Positions 22,030-31,875 of a stretch of 64,000 nucleotides of DNA are shown here, one piece after another. The position numbers and the translations under genes are program-made. The notes under the pieces are model-generated. The model did not search any database. It was not told the origin of the DNA and saw only the letters and a list, made by a program, of their open reading frames with translations. Positions within the stretch are counted from its first letter, which is position 1. Each line of letters begins with the position of its first letter. Origin of the DNA: Saccharopolyspora gloriosae (lineage in GTDB: Bacteria; Actinomycetota; Actinomycetes; Mycobacteriales; Pseudonocardiaceae); contig NZ_CP059557.1 in NCBI RefSeq assembly GCF_022828475.1, positions 1 to 64,000 of the forward strand. The letters are read 5' to 3'.

Positions 22030-22869
22030 ATGAGAGGGATACCGTTGGAAACGTCCGAGGTAGTGGCTGCCCCAGCGCCGGATCGTCGCGGTGAGCGGTT
22101 ACGCGCCGGAATTCGGATCGGCGGCGAGGTGTTGATCACCCTCGGGCTGGTCCTGCTGCTGTTCGTCTTCTACGCCGTGCACGTCACCGACTGGTTCAGC
22201 GCCCACCGGCAGAGCGAGGCCGGCGACCGCTTACGCGCCCAGTGGCAACAGCGCGCCCCCGAAGCGCCGCCCGCGCCCACGGCGGCGGGGGAGGGGTTCG
22301 CGCAGCTCTACATCCCGGCGTTCGGACCGGACTACCGCTACACCGTGCTGGAAGGCACCGACGCGAAGACGCTCGCGGCAGGCCCCGGCCACTACGCGGG
22401 CACGGCGCTGCCCGGTGAACAGGGCAACCTCGCCATCGCCGGACACCGCATCGGCAAGGGCGCCCCGTTCGGCGACCTCGACCGGCTCGCCGCGTGTGAC
22501 GCGCTGGTCGTGGAGACCGCCGCGGATTGGTACGTCTACCGGGTGCTGCCGATGAGCCGGCAGGTCGCGGGCTGGGATCCCGCCGCCGATCCGCGCTGCA
22601 CCGGAGTCGCCCCGATCGACGGCCCGTACCGCGGGGTGGCCGGGCAGGAGATCGTGCGGCCCGAGCAAGGGGAAGTGATCTATCCGGTGCCGGGGCGTCC
22701 GCACGACGCACTCCCGCGTGAACAGCAGACCAGACTGATCACGCTCACCACCTGTCACCCGCGGTTCTCCGCAGCCCAGCGGCTGATCGTGCACGGGGTT
22801 CTGGTCAAGCAATACCCCAAGGACCCGGTGCACCGGGATCTGCGGCCGCCCGAGCTGGAGGAGTCCTGA
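22030..22869 (+). CDS. Class E sortase
   Basis: This 279-aa membrane transpeptidase would attach secreted proteins with an LAxTG-type signal to the cell wall. One N-terminal membrane span covers about 31-52. Catalytic residues are H139 (IAGHR), C242 (LTTCHPRFS) and R251. ATG 22030 is used; a TTG at 22045 has a better-spaced AGAGGG and is a real alternative. Two TTA codons (L24 and L68) are notable. Its stop overlaps the next ATG (ATGA). Confidence 0.93.
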   Translation: MRGIPLETSEVVAAPAPDRRGERLRAGIRIGGEVLITLGLVLLLFVFYAVHVTDWFSAHRQSEAGDRLRAQWQQRAPEAPPAPTAAGEGFAQLYIPAFGPDYRYTVLEGTDAKTLAAGPGHYAGTALPGEQGNLAIAGHRIGKGAPFGDLDRLAACDALVVETAADWYVYRVLPMSRQVAGWDPAADPRCTGVAPIDGPYRGVAGQEIVRPEQGEVIYPVPGRPHDALPREQQTRLITLTTCHPRFSAAQRLIVHGVLVKQYPKDPVHRDLRPPELEES

Positions 22870-23024
22870 TGTACGGCTGGATTTGGCGGCACCTGCCGGG
22901 ACCGCCACCGGTGAAGATCGTCGAAGCGGTGCTGCTGGTGCTGATGGTGGTGGCGTTGCTGCTGTTCGTGGTGTTCCCGTGGCTGGAGCCGCTGCTGCCG
23001 TTCAACGACGTCACCACGGTGTGA
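22869..23024 (+). CDS. Small conserved membrane protein (51 aa)
   Basis: The product begins [16 protein letters not shown] and then has one strongly hydrophobic span (about 20-39, VLLVLMVVALLLFVVFPWL) and a short C-terminal tail. The start ATG overlaps the sortase stop, so it is translationally coupled to the sortase. Small proteins of this shape lie between sortase and trpG/pabA in related genomes. Function unknown; it may assist the sortase. Confidence 0.85.
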   Translation: MYGWIWRHLPGPPPVKIVEAVLLVLMVVALLLFVVFPWLEPLLPFNDVTTV

Positions 23025-23039
23025 TGCCGCGCCGGTAGG

Positions 23040-23693
23040 GTGGCGAACGTGCGCGTACTCGTCGTCGACAACTACGACAGCTTCGTCTACAACCTCGTGC
23101 AGTACCTCGCCCAGCTCGGCGCGGACTGCGTGGTGCGGCGCAATGACGCCGTCACCGACGAGGACGTGGCCGCTGCCGATGGCATCCTGCTCAGTCCCGG
23201 ACCGGGCACGCCGGATCGGGCCGGGCGGTCGATGGAGCTCGTGGCGACCTGCGCGAGGGACCGGCGCCCCCTGTTCGGCGTGTGCCTGGGTCACCAGGCG
23301 ATCGGCGCGGTCTGGGGCGGCGTCGTGGAGCGCGCACCGGAACTGCTGCACGGCAAGACCTCGCTGATCGAGCACTCCGGTTCGGGCGTGTTCGCCGGGT
23401 TGCCGCAGCCGTTCGTGGCGACGAGGTATCACTCGCTGATCGTGCGCGCGGTGAGCGTGCCCGATGATTTCGAGGTCACCGCGCACACCGGCAGCGGGAT
23501 CGTGATGGGCATGCGGCACCGTGAACTGCCCATCGAGGGCGTGCAGTTCCACCCGGAGTCGGTGCTCACCGACGGCGGGCACCGGATGCTGGCGAACTGG
23601 ATGGCCGCGGCCGGGCATCCGGTCAGCGCCGAGCTGGTCGACGAGCTGGAGCGCGGCATGCGGTCCCTCGCCGCCGCCGCGCAGCGTTCTTGA
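23040..23693 (+). CDS. trpG: Anthranilate/aminodeoxychorismate synthase component II (glutamine amidotransferase)
   Basis: The 217-aa class I glutamine amidotransferase supplies ammonia for anthranilate (tryptophan) or 4-amino-4-deoxychorismate (folate) synthesis. The nucleophile is C82 in GVCLGHQ; H171 and E173 in FHPES complete the triad. Length is normal. GTG start at 23040 with a second GTG at 23049. No partner subunit is adjacent, so TrpG and PabA roles cannot be separated; it may serve both. Conserved next to pknB. Confidence 0.93.
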   Translation: MANVRVLVVDNYDSFVYNLVQYLAQLGADCVVRRNDAVTDEDVAAADGILLSPGPGTPDRAGRSMELVATCARDRRPLFGVCLGHQAIGAVWGGVVERAPELLHGKTSLIEHSGSGVFAGLPQPFVATRYHSLIVRAVSVPDDFEVTAHTGSGIVMGMRHRELPIEGVQFHPESVLTDGGHRMLANWMAAAGHPVSAELVDELERGMRSLAAAAQRS

Positions 23694-23726
23694 TCCTTTT
23701 CGCTGCGCTGACCAGGTGAGATCGCG

Positions 23727-23740
23727 GTTCCACGTGAAAC
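23727..23740. promoter_or_regulatory. parS-like ParB binding site
   Basis: GTTCCACGTGAAAC matches the parS core GTTNCACGTGAAAC exactly, and flanking bases extend the palindrome (CGCGG ... CCGCG). It lies in the convergent spacer between trpG and pknB, about 21 kb from oriC, where chromosomal parS sites cluster in actinobacteria. Confidence 0.85.
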
Positions 23741-23799
23741 CGCGGCGCTGATCGCCGCCCGCGGTCCCTCGCCTGCCGATCCGCCGCCGGACGTGACAA

Positions 23800-23883
23800 T
23801 GCCCGGAGGCCACGCGGTGGCGGGTTCATGATCTCGTGCGAGATCAGGCGAACCGCGCCGGAACCGCGAAGCGCCTCCGGGCA
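23800..23883. repeat. Nested inverted repeats between trpG and pknB
   Basis: TGCCCGGAGGC (23800-23810) and GCCTCCGGGCA (23873-23883) are exact inverted copies. Between them is a smaller perfect hairpin, GATCTCG-TG-CGAGATC (23830-23845). The structure is next to the 3' end of pknB and may terminate converging transcripts. Confidence 0.7.
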
Positions 23884-23903
23884 CCCCTGCGCTGCGCCGG
23901 CCG

Positions 23904-25028
23904 TCAGCCGAACGGCGGGAACAGCCCGCCCGACGTGGGCGGGTTGGTCGTGCTGGGATTCGAGTCGTACTTGCCGATCTGCAAGGTCACCGACTGGTTC
24001 TTGCCGATCTTCTGGCCCTCCGAGGGCGAGCTGCCGATGACCTTGTCGTCCTTGCTCAGGTCGGAGGTCTCGGTCTCCTGCTCCTGGATGGAGCCGCTCC
24101 AGCCCATCTGCTTGAGCGCCTGCTCGGCCTCTTCCTTCGACTTGCCGGTCAGCGAGGGCATGGTGAGCTGCGCGCCGTTCGAGACGACCAGAGTGATCTC
24201 GGAGCCCTGCCGGACGCTCTCACCTGCCGACGGAGACTGCTCCAGGACGGTGTTCGCGTCCTTGTCCGAGTCGCGCTCCTCGCGCTTGACCTTGAACCCG
24301 GCCGCTTCCAGATTGCCCTTGGCCTGGTCGTAGGACAGGCTGCGCACGTCCGGGACCTGGGACTTCGAGATCTCTTTGCCGACGGTCACGTTGATCGTGG
24401 TGCCGCGGGCGGCGCTGTCGCCCTTGCTGTCCCAGTCGACGATCTTGCCGACCATGCTGGGGTCCTCGACCTCGACCTCCTCGTCGTCCAGACCGAGCGT
24501 GAGTCCGATCTCGCGCAGCATCGTGGAGGCTTCGCTCTTGTTCTTGCCGTACAGGTCGGGGACGGGAACGAACGCGGGGCCGCCGCCTTCGCAGACGGTG
24601 AGCCGCTGGTTCTCCTTCACCACCTGGGTGCCGGGGGCCGGCGTCACCTTGACGACCGTGCCGACCTTCTCGGCGGTCGACTCGCACTGGGTGACGTCGA
24701 ACAGCCAGCCCGTCGAGGTCAGGGTGGACCTGGCCGCGCTCGTCGTCTGGCCCTCCAACGGCGGAACGGCCGTCCTCTTCGGCTGCTCCGGACCGGCGAA
24801 CATGGTGGTCGCGAGCCACGCGACCAAGACGAACACGCCGACGCAGGCCAAAGTGACCAGTGCGATCAACCAGCTTCGGCGGCGTTTGCCATCGTCGTCG
24901 TCCTCGATCGCCACGGCGGAGGTGGTGCCGGTGGGGCGGTCCGGCGAGCGGTGCCTGCCCGGGCTGAACACCTCGGTCGCCGCCGGCGGCGCCATCATCG
25001 CCGTGCGGTCCTCCTCCGACATGATCAT
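23904..25028 (-). CDS. pknB: PknB membrane-PASTA half (separate frame)
   Basis: This 374-aa frame holds what is normally the C-terminal part of PknB: a short cytoplasmic juxtamembrane piece, one membrane span at about 51-72, and four extracellular PASTA domains (about 85-150, 152-218, 220-283, 284-350) that bind muropeptide or lipid II. It begins [12 protein letters not shown] at an ATG that overlaps the stop of the kinase frame (ATGA). AAGG lies five bases before this ATG, so coupled translation is possible. In other genomes kinase and PASTA are one protein, so this is either a frameshift or a true split gene. Confidence 0.85.
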   Translation of the reverse strand: MIMSEEDRTAMMAPPAATEVFSPGRHRSPDRPTGTTSAVAIEDDDDGKRRRSWLIALVTLACVGVFVLVAWLATTMFAGPEQPKRTAVPPLEGQTTSAARSTLTSTGWLFDVTQCESTAEKVGTVVKVTPAPGTQVVKENQRLTVCEGGGPAFVPVPDLYGKNKSEASTMLREIGLTLGLDDEEVEVEDPSMVGKIVDWDSKGDSAARGTTINVTVGKEISKSQVPDVRSLSYDQAKGNLEAAGFKVKREERDSDKDANTVLEQSPSAGESVRQGSEITLVVSNGAQLTMPSLTGKSKEEAEQALKQMGWSGSIQEQETETSDLSKDDKVIGSSPSEGQKIGKNQSVTLQIGKYDSNPSTTNPPTSGGLFPPFG

Positions 25029-25882
25029 CGGAGCCTTGGGCGCTGCCCGGACAGCACCCGCACCAGGTCGGCCCGCATCTCCGCGGCCGACTGGTAGCGG
25101 TTCGCCGGGTTCTTGCTCAGCGCCTTGAGCACCACCGCGTCCAGCGAGGCGGGCACGGTCGAGTTCACGTCGGACGGCTTGCGCGGGTCCTCCCGCACGT
25201 GCTGGTAAGCGACCGCGACCGGCGAGTCACCGGTGAACGGCGGCTCCGAGGTCAGCAGCTCGAACAGCACGCAGCCCGCCGCGTACACGTCGGAACGGGC
25301 GTCCACGGACTCACCGCGGGCCTGCTCCGGCGACAGGTACTGGGCGGTGCCGATCACGGCGGCGGTCTGCGTGACCGCGGCCTGGCCGTCGGCGAGCGCC
25401 CGCGCGATGCCGAAGTCCATCACCTTCACCGCGCCGGAGCGGGTGATCATGATGTTGGCGGGTTTCACGTCCCGGTGCACGATGCCGTGCCGGTGGCTGA
25501 AGTCCAGCGCCGCCGAGGCGTCCGCCATGACCTCCATCGCGCGGCGCGGCGGCAGCGGACCTTCGGACTTGACGATGTCGCGCAGCGTCCGGCCGTCCAC
25601 GTACTCCATGACGATGTACGGGAGCTGATCGTCTTCCGTGTCCGTCTCGCCGGTGTCGTAGACGGCGACGATCGCCGGGTGGTTCAGCGCGGCGGCGTTC
25701 TGCGCTTCGCGGCGGAACCGCAGCTGGAACGTCGGATCACGGGCGAGGTCGGCACGCAGTACCTTGACCGCCACGTCGCGCCCCAGCCGGATGTCCCGGC
25801 CGCGGTGCACCTCCGACATACCGCCGTAACCGAGTGTGTCCCCGATTTCGTAGCGGTTGTTGAGAAGTCGCGGTGAGCTCAT
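25025..25882 (-). CDS. pknB: PknB Ser/Thr kinase domain (separate frame)
   Basis: The 285-aa frame is a complete Hanks-type kinase: ATP lysine K40, E59, catalytic HRD with D138, DFG D156 and activation-loop T171 and T173, all at the same numbers as M. tuberculosis PknB. It ends [10 protein letters not shown] and a TGA just where the juxtamembrane segment should start. One added base near 25037-25042 would join it to the PASTA frame as [14 protein letters not shown] 25882 overlaps the pknA stop (ATGA). PknB phosphorylates division and cell-wall proteins. Confidence 0.9.
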   Translation of the reverse strand: MSSPRLLNNRYEIGDTLGYGGMSEVHRGRDIRLGRDVAVKVLRADLARDPTFQLRFRREAQNAAALNHPAIVAVYDTGETDTEDDQLPYIVMEYVDGRTLRDIVKSEGPLPPRRAMEVMADASAALDFSHRHGIVHRDVKPANIMITRSGAVKVMDFGIARALADGQAAVTQTAAVIGTAQYLSPEQARGESVDARSDVYAAGCVLFELLTSEPPFTGDSPVAVAYQHVREDPRKPSDVNSTVPASLDAVVLKALSKNPANRYQSAAEMRADLVRVLSGQRPRLR

Positions 25883-27582
25883 CGATGCGTCGTCCCGATC
25901 CTCGTCAATGATCGTCCCATCATGCCGACCCGCAGTGTGCTGCCGATCGCCGCCATTCGGTGGCGACGACCTGCGTGGTGTGTCCCTGGCGTCGCTGCGC
26001 CGGAACCGGCGGTTCCGGATCCCGCCGCAACGACACGCGTCTCGGCACCGATCCACGCGCTACCGGGAACAGAGACCCGGTAGTGCGTGGGCCGATGCCG
26101 TTGCGTCCGTCGGAAAGCGGCGCCGTCGTGGCGCGCGCAATCCGGATCGAATTGCCGTAGCGCAGTCTGTCGGATCTGTTCCGAAGAATCCAGAAGCGTC
26201 AGCTTCCCGGCGCACCGCCACAGGTCCACGCGAGTGACTCCCATAGTCGCAGAACCCGTTGCGGCGTCTGCCGGTACTCCCGTCGGGGCATCGTCCGGTC
26301 CGCACCCGCCGTGCGGCGAGCGTCGCCGCCCTGGCAGGAGACCGACGCCGAGCAGCGCGGAAGCGGGGGCGACCGGTCCCGGTTCGGGCGCCAGCATCCA
26401 CACGGTGAACCCGAGCAGCACCAGCAGCACCACACCGGCCAGCGCGAGCACCACCCACAACCAGCCCCGAGAGTGCCGGGCCGGTGCGGCCGGGTACGGC
26501 GCGGCCACCGGAATGCCCGAAGTGGGCGGACCGGACTGGTGCGGGTGCTGCGGGCCGGGCATCCGGCCTTGCGGCGGGATCACCCCCGGCGGGTACGTGT
26601 TGCCCATCGGTCCAGCTTGCGGCTGCTGTTGCGGAGGCGGGGACGGCGGCCCGACATGCAGCGGGGGCACGCCGCCCGCGGGTGCCCCCACATTCCTCGG
26701 TGCCGGATGCTGATGTATCACCATCGTGGCCGGTGTCGGCAGTGGTAACCCGGCGCGGACCGCGGCGACCGCCTTCGCGAACTCGCCGCCGTTGCCGTAG
26801 CGCCTGCGCGGATCCTTCACCAGCGTCGCCTCGATCAACGCGCGCGCGCCCGGCGGCACGTCCGGCGGAAGCGGCGGGGCCACCTCACGGATGTGCATCA
26901 TCGCGACGGTAACGGCGTTGTCGGACAAAAACGGCCGATGCCCCTTGAGACATTCGTAACCCACCACGGCCAGCGAATACACATCGCTGGACGGGCTCGC
27001 CTCGCTGCCCAGGGCTTGCTCCGGCGCGATGTAGTGCGCGGTGCCCATCACCATGCCGGAACGGGTCACGGGTGCCGCGTCCGCCGCTTTGGCGATGCCG
27101 AAATCGGTGAGCTTCACCGTCCCCGTCGGGGTGATGAGGATGTTGCCGGGTTTGACGTCGCGATGCACCAGGCCGCGTTCGTGCGCGGCCTGCAACGCGT
27201 TGCCCGCCTGCTCCAGCATGTCCAAGGTGTGTTCGACGGCGATCCTGCCTTCGCGGGCCAGCACGGCCGCCAGCGGCTCGCCTTCGACGAGTTCCATCAC
27301 CAGGTAGGCCGTGTCCTCCGGCCCGTCCGGGATGGCGGCGGTCTCGCCGTAGTCGTGCACGGCGGCGATTCCGGGGTGGTTGAGCGAGGCGGTGGTGCGG
27401 GCCTCGGTGCGGAAGCGGTGCAGGAACTCCGCGTCACCGCACAGTTCCGGCTTGAGCACCTTCACCGCGACCGTCCGGTCCAGCCGGACGTCGACGGCTT
27501 CCCACACCTCGCCCATTCCGCCCACGGCGATGCGCCGACCCAGCCGGTACCGGTCGGCGAGCAACTGGCCGGAGGTCAGCAC
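25879..27582 (-). CDS. pknA: Ser/Thr protein kinase PknA
   Basis: The 567-aa membrane kinase has K41, catalytic D142 in [11 protein letters not shown] at 160-162, a Pro/Gln-rich linker (about 285-370) and one membrane span at 373-397. GTG start two bases after the pbpA stop. The kinase and span are convincing. The last 170 residues are odd: Arg/His-rich, no repeat or domain, and many codons end in A or T unlike the rest, so this tail may be frameshifted or unconstrained. Its stop overlaps the pknB start. Confidence 0.88.
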   Translation of the reverse strand: MLTSGQLLADRYRLGRRIAVGGMGEVWEAVDVRLDRTVAVKVLKPELCGDAEFLHRFRTEARTTASLNHPGIAAVHDYGETAAIPDGPEDTAYLVMELVEGEPLAAVLAREGRIAVEHTLDMLEQAGNALQAAHERGLVHRDVKPGNILITPTGTVKLTDFGIAKAADAAPVTRSGMVMGTAHYIAPEQALGSEASPSSDVYSLAVVGYECLKGHRPFLSDNAVTVAMMHIREVAPPLPPDVPPGARALIEATLVKDPRRRYGNGGEFAKAVAAVRAGLPLPTPATMVIHQHPAPRNVGAPAGGVPPLHVGPPSPPPQQQPQAGPMGNTYPPGVIPPQGRMPGPQHPHQSGPPTSGIPVAAPYPAAPARHSRGWLWVVLALAGVVLLVLLGFTVWMLAPEPGPVAPASALLGVGLLPGRRRSPHGGCGPDDAPTGVPADAATGSATMGVTRVDLWRCAGKLTLLDSSEQIRQTALRQFDPDCARHDGAAFRRTQRHRPTHYRVSVPGSAWIGAETRVVAAGSGTAGSGAATPGTHHAGRRHRMAAIGSTLRVGMMGRSLTRIGTTHR

Positions 27583-27584
27583 GG

Positions 27585-29036
27585 TCAGCCACCTCCCTGC
27601 AGACCTGCCCGGATCACTTCGCGGCCGATGGGGGCTGCGATGGAGCCGCCGGTGGCCTCCGCGCCCTCATCGCCACCGTTCTCGACGATCACCGCGACGG
27701 CGATCTTCGGGTCCTCGGCGGGGGCGAACGCGACGTACCAGCCGTGCGGCTTGTCGTCCTCGTCGCCGTGCTGAGCGGTACCGGTCTTGGAGGCGATGTC
27801 GACCCCGGAGATCTTGCCGGAGCCCTTGGTGTTCTGCTCCGACTTCAACATCATCTCGCTGATCTGGTCGGCCGCGTTCGACGAGACGGCCTGGCTCATC
27901 TCCTCCGGCTTGAGCTCGTCGATGACCTCCATGTCGGGGGCACGCGTGCTCTTGACCAGCTGCGGCTTCATCAGCTTGCCGTCGTTGGCGATCGCGGCGG
28001 CCATCATCGCGTTCTGCATCGGGGTGACGCGGACGTCGCGCTGGCCGATGCCGCTCTGGTACAGCGAGGCCGGGTCGGACATCGGGCCGAGGTCCGACTT
28101 GGCGACCGTCATCGGGATCTGCAGATCGGTGCCGAAGCCGAACTTCGCCGCCGTCTCGCGCATCTTGTCCGCGCCGACCTTGCCGGCGATCTCGGCGAAG
28201 GCGGTGTTGCAGGAGTGCGCCAGCGCCTCGGTGAGGGTGCTGCCCTTGCAGGTCTTGCCGCCGTAGTTCGGCAGCTCGGTGTTCGTGTTCGGCAGGGTGA
28301 TCGAGGCCGCCGGGTTGACCTGGCTGTTCGGCTGGTAGCCGCTGTCGAGCGCGGCGGCCGTGGTGATCAGCTTGAAGGTCGAGCCGGGCGGGTAGATCTC
28401 GGAGACCGAGCGGTTGCTCATCGGTGAGCCCTGGGCGTTCTCCATCTGCTGCCAGCTCTCGGCTGCGGCGTTGTTGTCGTGCGAGGCCAGCGGGTTCGGG
28501 TCGTACGACGGCGAGTTGACCATGCTCAGGATCTCGCCGGTCTTCGGGTTCAGAGCCACCACGGACCCTTGGAAACCCTTGTTGGTCAGCTGGTCGTAGG
28601 CGACCTTCTGCATCGCGGGGTCGACCGTCAGCTCGACGTCGCCGCCCGCCGGAGCCCGGCCGGTGATCATGTCCGAGAGCCGGTTGAACGCGAGGCTGTC
28701 ATCGGAGCCGTTGAGGATGGTGTCCATCGCCCGCTCGACGCCGTTGGCGCCGTAAGTCGGCGAGTCGAACCCGGTGACGGGCGCGTACAGCGGCCCGTTC
28801 GGGTAGACCCGCTGGAACTTCAGCTCGTCGCCGGTCTCCACCGAGTTCGCCAGCGACTGCCCGCCCGCGATGATCTGGCCGCGCTGCTTGGCGTACTCCG
28901 CGCGCTGCGTCCGGCCGTTGCCGGGACCGTTGCGCAGGTCGTCCGCCTGGATCACCTGCACGTAGGTCACGTTGCCCATCAGCAACAGCACCATGGCCAT
29001 CATGGCCAGGGCGACTCGTCGTAGCGGCTTGTTCAT
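27585..29036 (-). CDS. pbpA: Class B penicillin-binding protein PbpA (transpeptidase)
   Basis: The 483-aa peptidoglycan transpeptidase has a short cytoplasmic N-terminus, one membrane anchor (about 8-29) and a PBP transpeptidase domain with STFK (S219, K222), SCN (275-277) and KTG (417-419). It pairs with the downstream-encoded SEDS polymerase RodA. The ATG overlaps the rodA stop (ATGA), so the two are translationally coupled. An open frame continues upstream across the rodA end but is a shadow. Confidence 0.97.
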   Translation of the reverse strand: MNKPLRRVALAMMAMVLLLMGNVTYVQVIQADDLRNGPGNGRTQRAEYAKQRGQIIAGGQSLANSVETGDELKFQRVYPNGPLYAPVTGFDSPTYGANGVERAMDTILNGSDDSLAFNRLSDMITGRAPAGGDVELTVDPAMQKVAYDQLTNKGFQGSVVALNPKTGEILSMVNSPSYDPNPLASHDNNAAAESWQQMENAQGSPMSNRSVSEIYPPGSTFKLITTAAALDSGYQPNSQVNPAASITLPNTNTELPNYGGKTCKGSTLTEALAHSCNTAFAEIAGKVGADKMRETAAKFGFGTDLQIPMTVAKSDLGPMSDPASLYQSGIGQRDVRVTPMQNAMMAAAIANDGKLMKPQLVKSTRAPDMEVIDELKPEEMSQAVSSNAADQISEMMLKSEQNTKGSGKISGVDIASKTGTAQHGDEDDKPHGWYVAFAPAEDPKIAVAVIVENGGDEGAEATGGSIAAPIGREVIRAGLQGGG

Positions 29037-30439
29037 CGGGGACGTTCCACCAATTCGGTGTGTGCTTCGGCGATCGGGGCCTGCTGCGGCTTCGGCTTCA
29101 CCGTCGGCTGCGGCCTGCGTGCCGCATCGGAGATGCGCAGCAGCATCGCGATCAGAATGTAGTTCGCCAGCAGCGACGAACCGCCGTAGGCGAGGAACGG
29201 AGCTGTCAGACCGGTCAGCGGGATGAGGGCGGTGACGCCGCCCGCCACCACGAACAGCTGCAGCGCGATGGTGAACGAGAGTCCACCGCCGAACAGCTTG
29301 CCGAAGGAATCCCGCACCGCAAGTGCGCTGCGCAGGCCGCGCATCATCAGCAGCAGGTACATCATGAAGATCGCGATCAGGCCGACCAGCCCGAGCTCTT
29401 CGCCCATCGAGGTGACGATGAAGTCGCTGTTCGCGTACGGCACCGTCTCCGGGCTGCCGTTGCCCAGTCCGGAACCGCCGATACCGCCGCTGCCCAGCCC
29501 GTACAAGGCCTGCTTGAGCTGGTAGGCGTCGTCGCCGTACACCGGGTCCAGCCACCCGTTCACCCGCTGCTGGACGCGGGACACGGTCTGGAACGCCAGG
29601 AAGGCGCCCACCGCGAACAGCGACAGGCCGAGCACCACCCAGATCGCGCGTTCGGTGGCGATGTAGAGCATCACCAGCACGATGCCGAAGAACAGCAGCG
29701 ACGTGCCCAGGTCCTTCTCCAGCACGCCGATGCCGATCGCGGCCGCCCAGGCCACCAGCATCGGCATCAGGTCCCGCGGCCGCGGCAGTTCCACGTTGAG
29801 GAACTTGCGGCCCGCGGTGGTGAACAGCTCGCGCTTGGACACCAGGAACGAGGCGAAGAAGATCATCAAGAGGATCTTGGCGAACTCACTGGGCTGCACC
29901 TGCCCCAGCGGGCCGAACTTGATCCACAGCTTCGCGCCGTTGACCTCGGAGATCGCGCTGGGCAGCAGACCTGGCAGCGCGAGCAGCACCAGTCCGACGA
30001 ACCCGCAGGTGAAGCTGTACTTCGCCAGCGTGCGGTGGTCCTTGATGAACGCCAGCACCAGGGCGAACAGCACCAGGCTCAACGCCAGCCACGCGATCTG
30101 CCGCACGGCGTACTCGGTGTCCTTGGCGATGTCGATCCGGTGGATCATCACCAGCCCGAGCCCGTTGAGCAGTGCCACCAGCGGCAGCATCAACGGGTCG
30201 GCGTACGGCGCCCACTTGCGCACCGCGAAGTGCGCGGCGCCGAACAGCGCCAGGTAGGCGGCGCCGTAGTAGAACAACTGGCGGGTGACCGTGTTCTCCT
30301 GGCTGATCTCCACCAGCATCATCGCGAACGTGACGATCACAACGGAGATCACCAGCAGGACCAGTTCCGTGCCCCGGCGGGTGTTGACCTGCTGGACCGC
30401 GCTCGAACCGGTGCCTTCGGACGTACCGGGCTGCGACAT
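29033..30439 (-). CDS. rodA: SEDS peptidoglycan polymerase RodA/FtsW
   Basis: The 468-aa protein has about 12 membrane spans and the SEDS signature near the C-terminus (LTGLTAPFLAYGGSSLLANY), with GEELGLVG before it. It polymerises glycan strands from lipid II, in partnership with PbpA. ATG 30439 is chosen because it overlaps the pstP stop (TGATG); an ATG 18 bases upstream is possible. Part of the overlapping kinase operon. Confidence 0.95.
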   Translation of the reverse strand: MSQPGTSEGTGSSAVQQVNTRRGTELVLLVISVVIVTFAMMLVEISQENTVTRQLFYYGAAYLALFGAAHFAVRKWAPYADPLMLPLVALLNGLGLVMIHRIDIAKDTEYAVRQIAWLALSLVLFALVLAFIKDHRTLAKYSFTCGFVGLVLLALPGLLPSAISEVNGAKLWIKFGPLGQVQPSEFAKILLMIFFASFLVSKRELFTTAGRKFLNVELPRPRDLMPMLVAWAAAIGIGVLEKDLGTSLLFFGIVLVMLYIATERAIWVVLGLSLFAVGAFLAFQTVSRVQQRVNGWLDPVYGDDAYQLKQALYGLGSGGIGGSGLGNGSPETVPYANSDFIVTSMGEELGLVGLIAIFMMYLLLMMRGLRSALAVRDSFGKLFGGGLSFTIALQLFVVAGGVTALIPLTGLTAPFLAYGGSSLLANYILIAMLLRISDAARRPQPTVKPKPQQAPIAEAHTELVERPR

Positions 30440-31875
30440 CAGCTCACCGTCCGGCAAGTGACACCGGGGGTCTGCTCCGCCGACTTCAGCGGAGTGTCGG
30501 TCGGCGACGGGGGAGCGCCCGGTGGGGGCGGTTCACCCGGAACCGAGGTCTGTCCCGGTGGCAACGGCTGTTCCGGCGGCGTGTTCGCCGGCGGGTTCTG
30601 CCCCTCCGAGGGAGTGTTCGCCGGCGGAGTCGGCTCCGGCTCTTCGCACTGCGGCAGCAGCGCGGTCATCCGCAGCCGCCGCATCGCGTCGCGCGCGGAG
30701 TCCAGCCCGTTGACGTCGGTGATCCCGCTGCGCACATCGGTTCGCCGGGCCTCCTGCAGATCGTTGATGCCGATCGGCTGGCAGTCCGGTGCGGAGCCTT
30801 GCGGGCATGAGTCCTCGACCTGCCAGCGCAGCGACACACCGAGGACGCTGCCCTGAAGGCCTTGGAAGATCACCACATCATCGGCGTCGTTGACCCCGAT
30901 GTAGTACTGCTGATGCAGCCACCAGCGACCCACCAAGCCCGCTCCCACGAGCACGATGAGCACACCGGCTAGGACGAAGAGTGCACGCAGCCAGCCTCGC
31001 CGGTGCGTGCCCCGGTCAGGAGGGGGGGCTGTGTCGTACCGCTGCTGTTGTGGCTTCGGCATGGTGGCCGCGCTCGCGCGAGCCGCCGAAGAGTCAGGCT
31101 GCGGGTCCTCCTCTCCGTTTCCCGCGGCGCCCCCGACGATCGGGGCGTCTTCGCCGAATTCGACGTCCACGACGTCCGCGATGATCACGGTGACGTTGTC
31201 CGGCCCACCGCCGCGCAACGCCAGCTCGATCATGCGGTCCGCGCAGGCCTGCGGATCGGGGATCCGCAGCGCGTCGGCCATCGTCTCTTCGCTGACCGGG
31301 CCGGTGAGGCCGTCGGAGCAGAGCAGGTAGCGGTCGCCCGCCCGTGCCTCGCGAACCGCGAGACTGGGCTCGACCTCATGGCCGGTCAACGCCTTCAGCA
31401 GCAGGGAACGCTGCGGATGGTTGGCGGCCTCCTCCTCGGTGATCCGACCTTCGTCGATCAGCGATTGGACGAAGGTGTCGTCGTGGGTTATCTGGGAAAG
31501 CTCGCCGTCGCGCACCATGTAGGCACGTGAGTCACCGATGTGCACCAGCCCCAGCTTGCTGCCCGCGAACAAGACCGCGGTCAGCGTCGTCCCCATACCG
31601 TCGAGGTCTGGGTCCTGGGAGACGAGCTCGGAGATCGCACCGTTTCCGGACAGCACTGCTTGACGCAGGTGTCCGAGCAGGTCGTCACCGGGTTCGTCAT
31701 CGTCGAGCGGCGCCAGGGCCGCGATGACGACTTTGCTGGCGACCTCACCGGCGGCATGGCCTCCCATGCCGTCCGCGAGGGCGAGAAGTCGTGGGCCGGC
31801 ATAGACCGAGTCCTGGTTGTTCGAGCGCACCAGGCCGCGGTCGCTGCGGGCAGCGTAGTGAAGGACGAGGGTCAT
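30439..31875 (-). CDS. pstP: Ser/Thr protein phosphatase PstP (PP2C family)
   Basis: The 478-aa protein has an N-terminal PP2C domain (about 1-240) with metal-binding segments NQDSVY, LADGMGGH (D35, G36), CSDGLTG and GGPDNVTVI. A linker, one membrane span (about 294-317) and an extracellular domain with a Pro-rich tail follow. It reverses PknA/PknB phosphorylation. The ATG overlaps the fhaB stop (ATGA). The organisation matches other actinobacterial PstP proteins. Confidence 0.96.
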   Translation of the reverse strand: MTLVLHYAARSDRGLVRSNNQDSVYAGPRLLALADGMGGHAAGEVASKVVIAALAPLDDDEPGDDLLGHLRQAVLSGNGAISELVSQDPDLDGMGTTLTAVLFAGSKLGLVHIGDSRAYMVRDGELSQITHDDTFVQSLIDEGRITEEEAANHPQRSLLLKALTGHEVEPSLAVREARAGDRYLLCSDGLTGPVSEETMADALRIPDPQACADRMIELALRGGGPDNVTVIIADVVDVEFGEDAPIVGGAAGNGEEDPQPDSSAARASAATMPKPQQQRYDTAPPPDRGTHRRGWLRALFVLAGVLIVLVGAGLVGRWWLHQQYYIGVNDADDVVIFQGLQGSVLGVSLRWQVEDSCPQGSAPDCQPIGINDLQEARRTDVRSGITDVNGLDSARDAMRRLRMTALLPQCEEPEPTPPANTPSEGQNPPANTPPEQPLPPGQTSVPGEPPPPGAPPSPTDTPLKSAEQTPGVTCRTVS

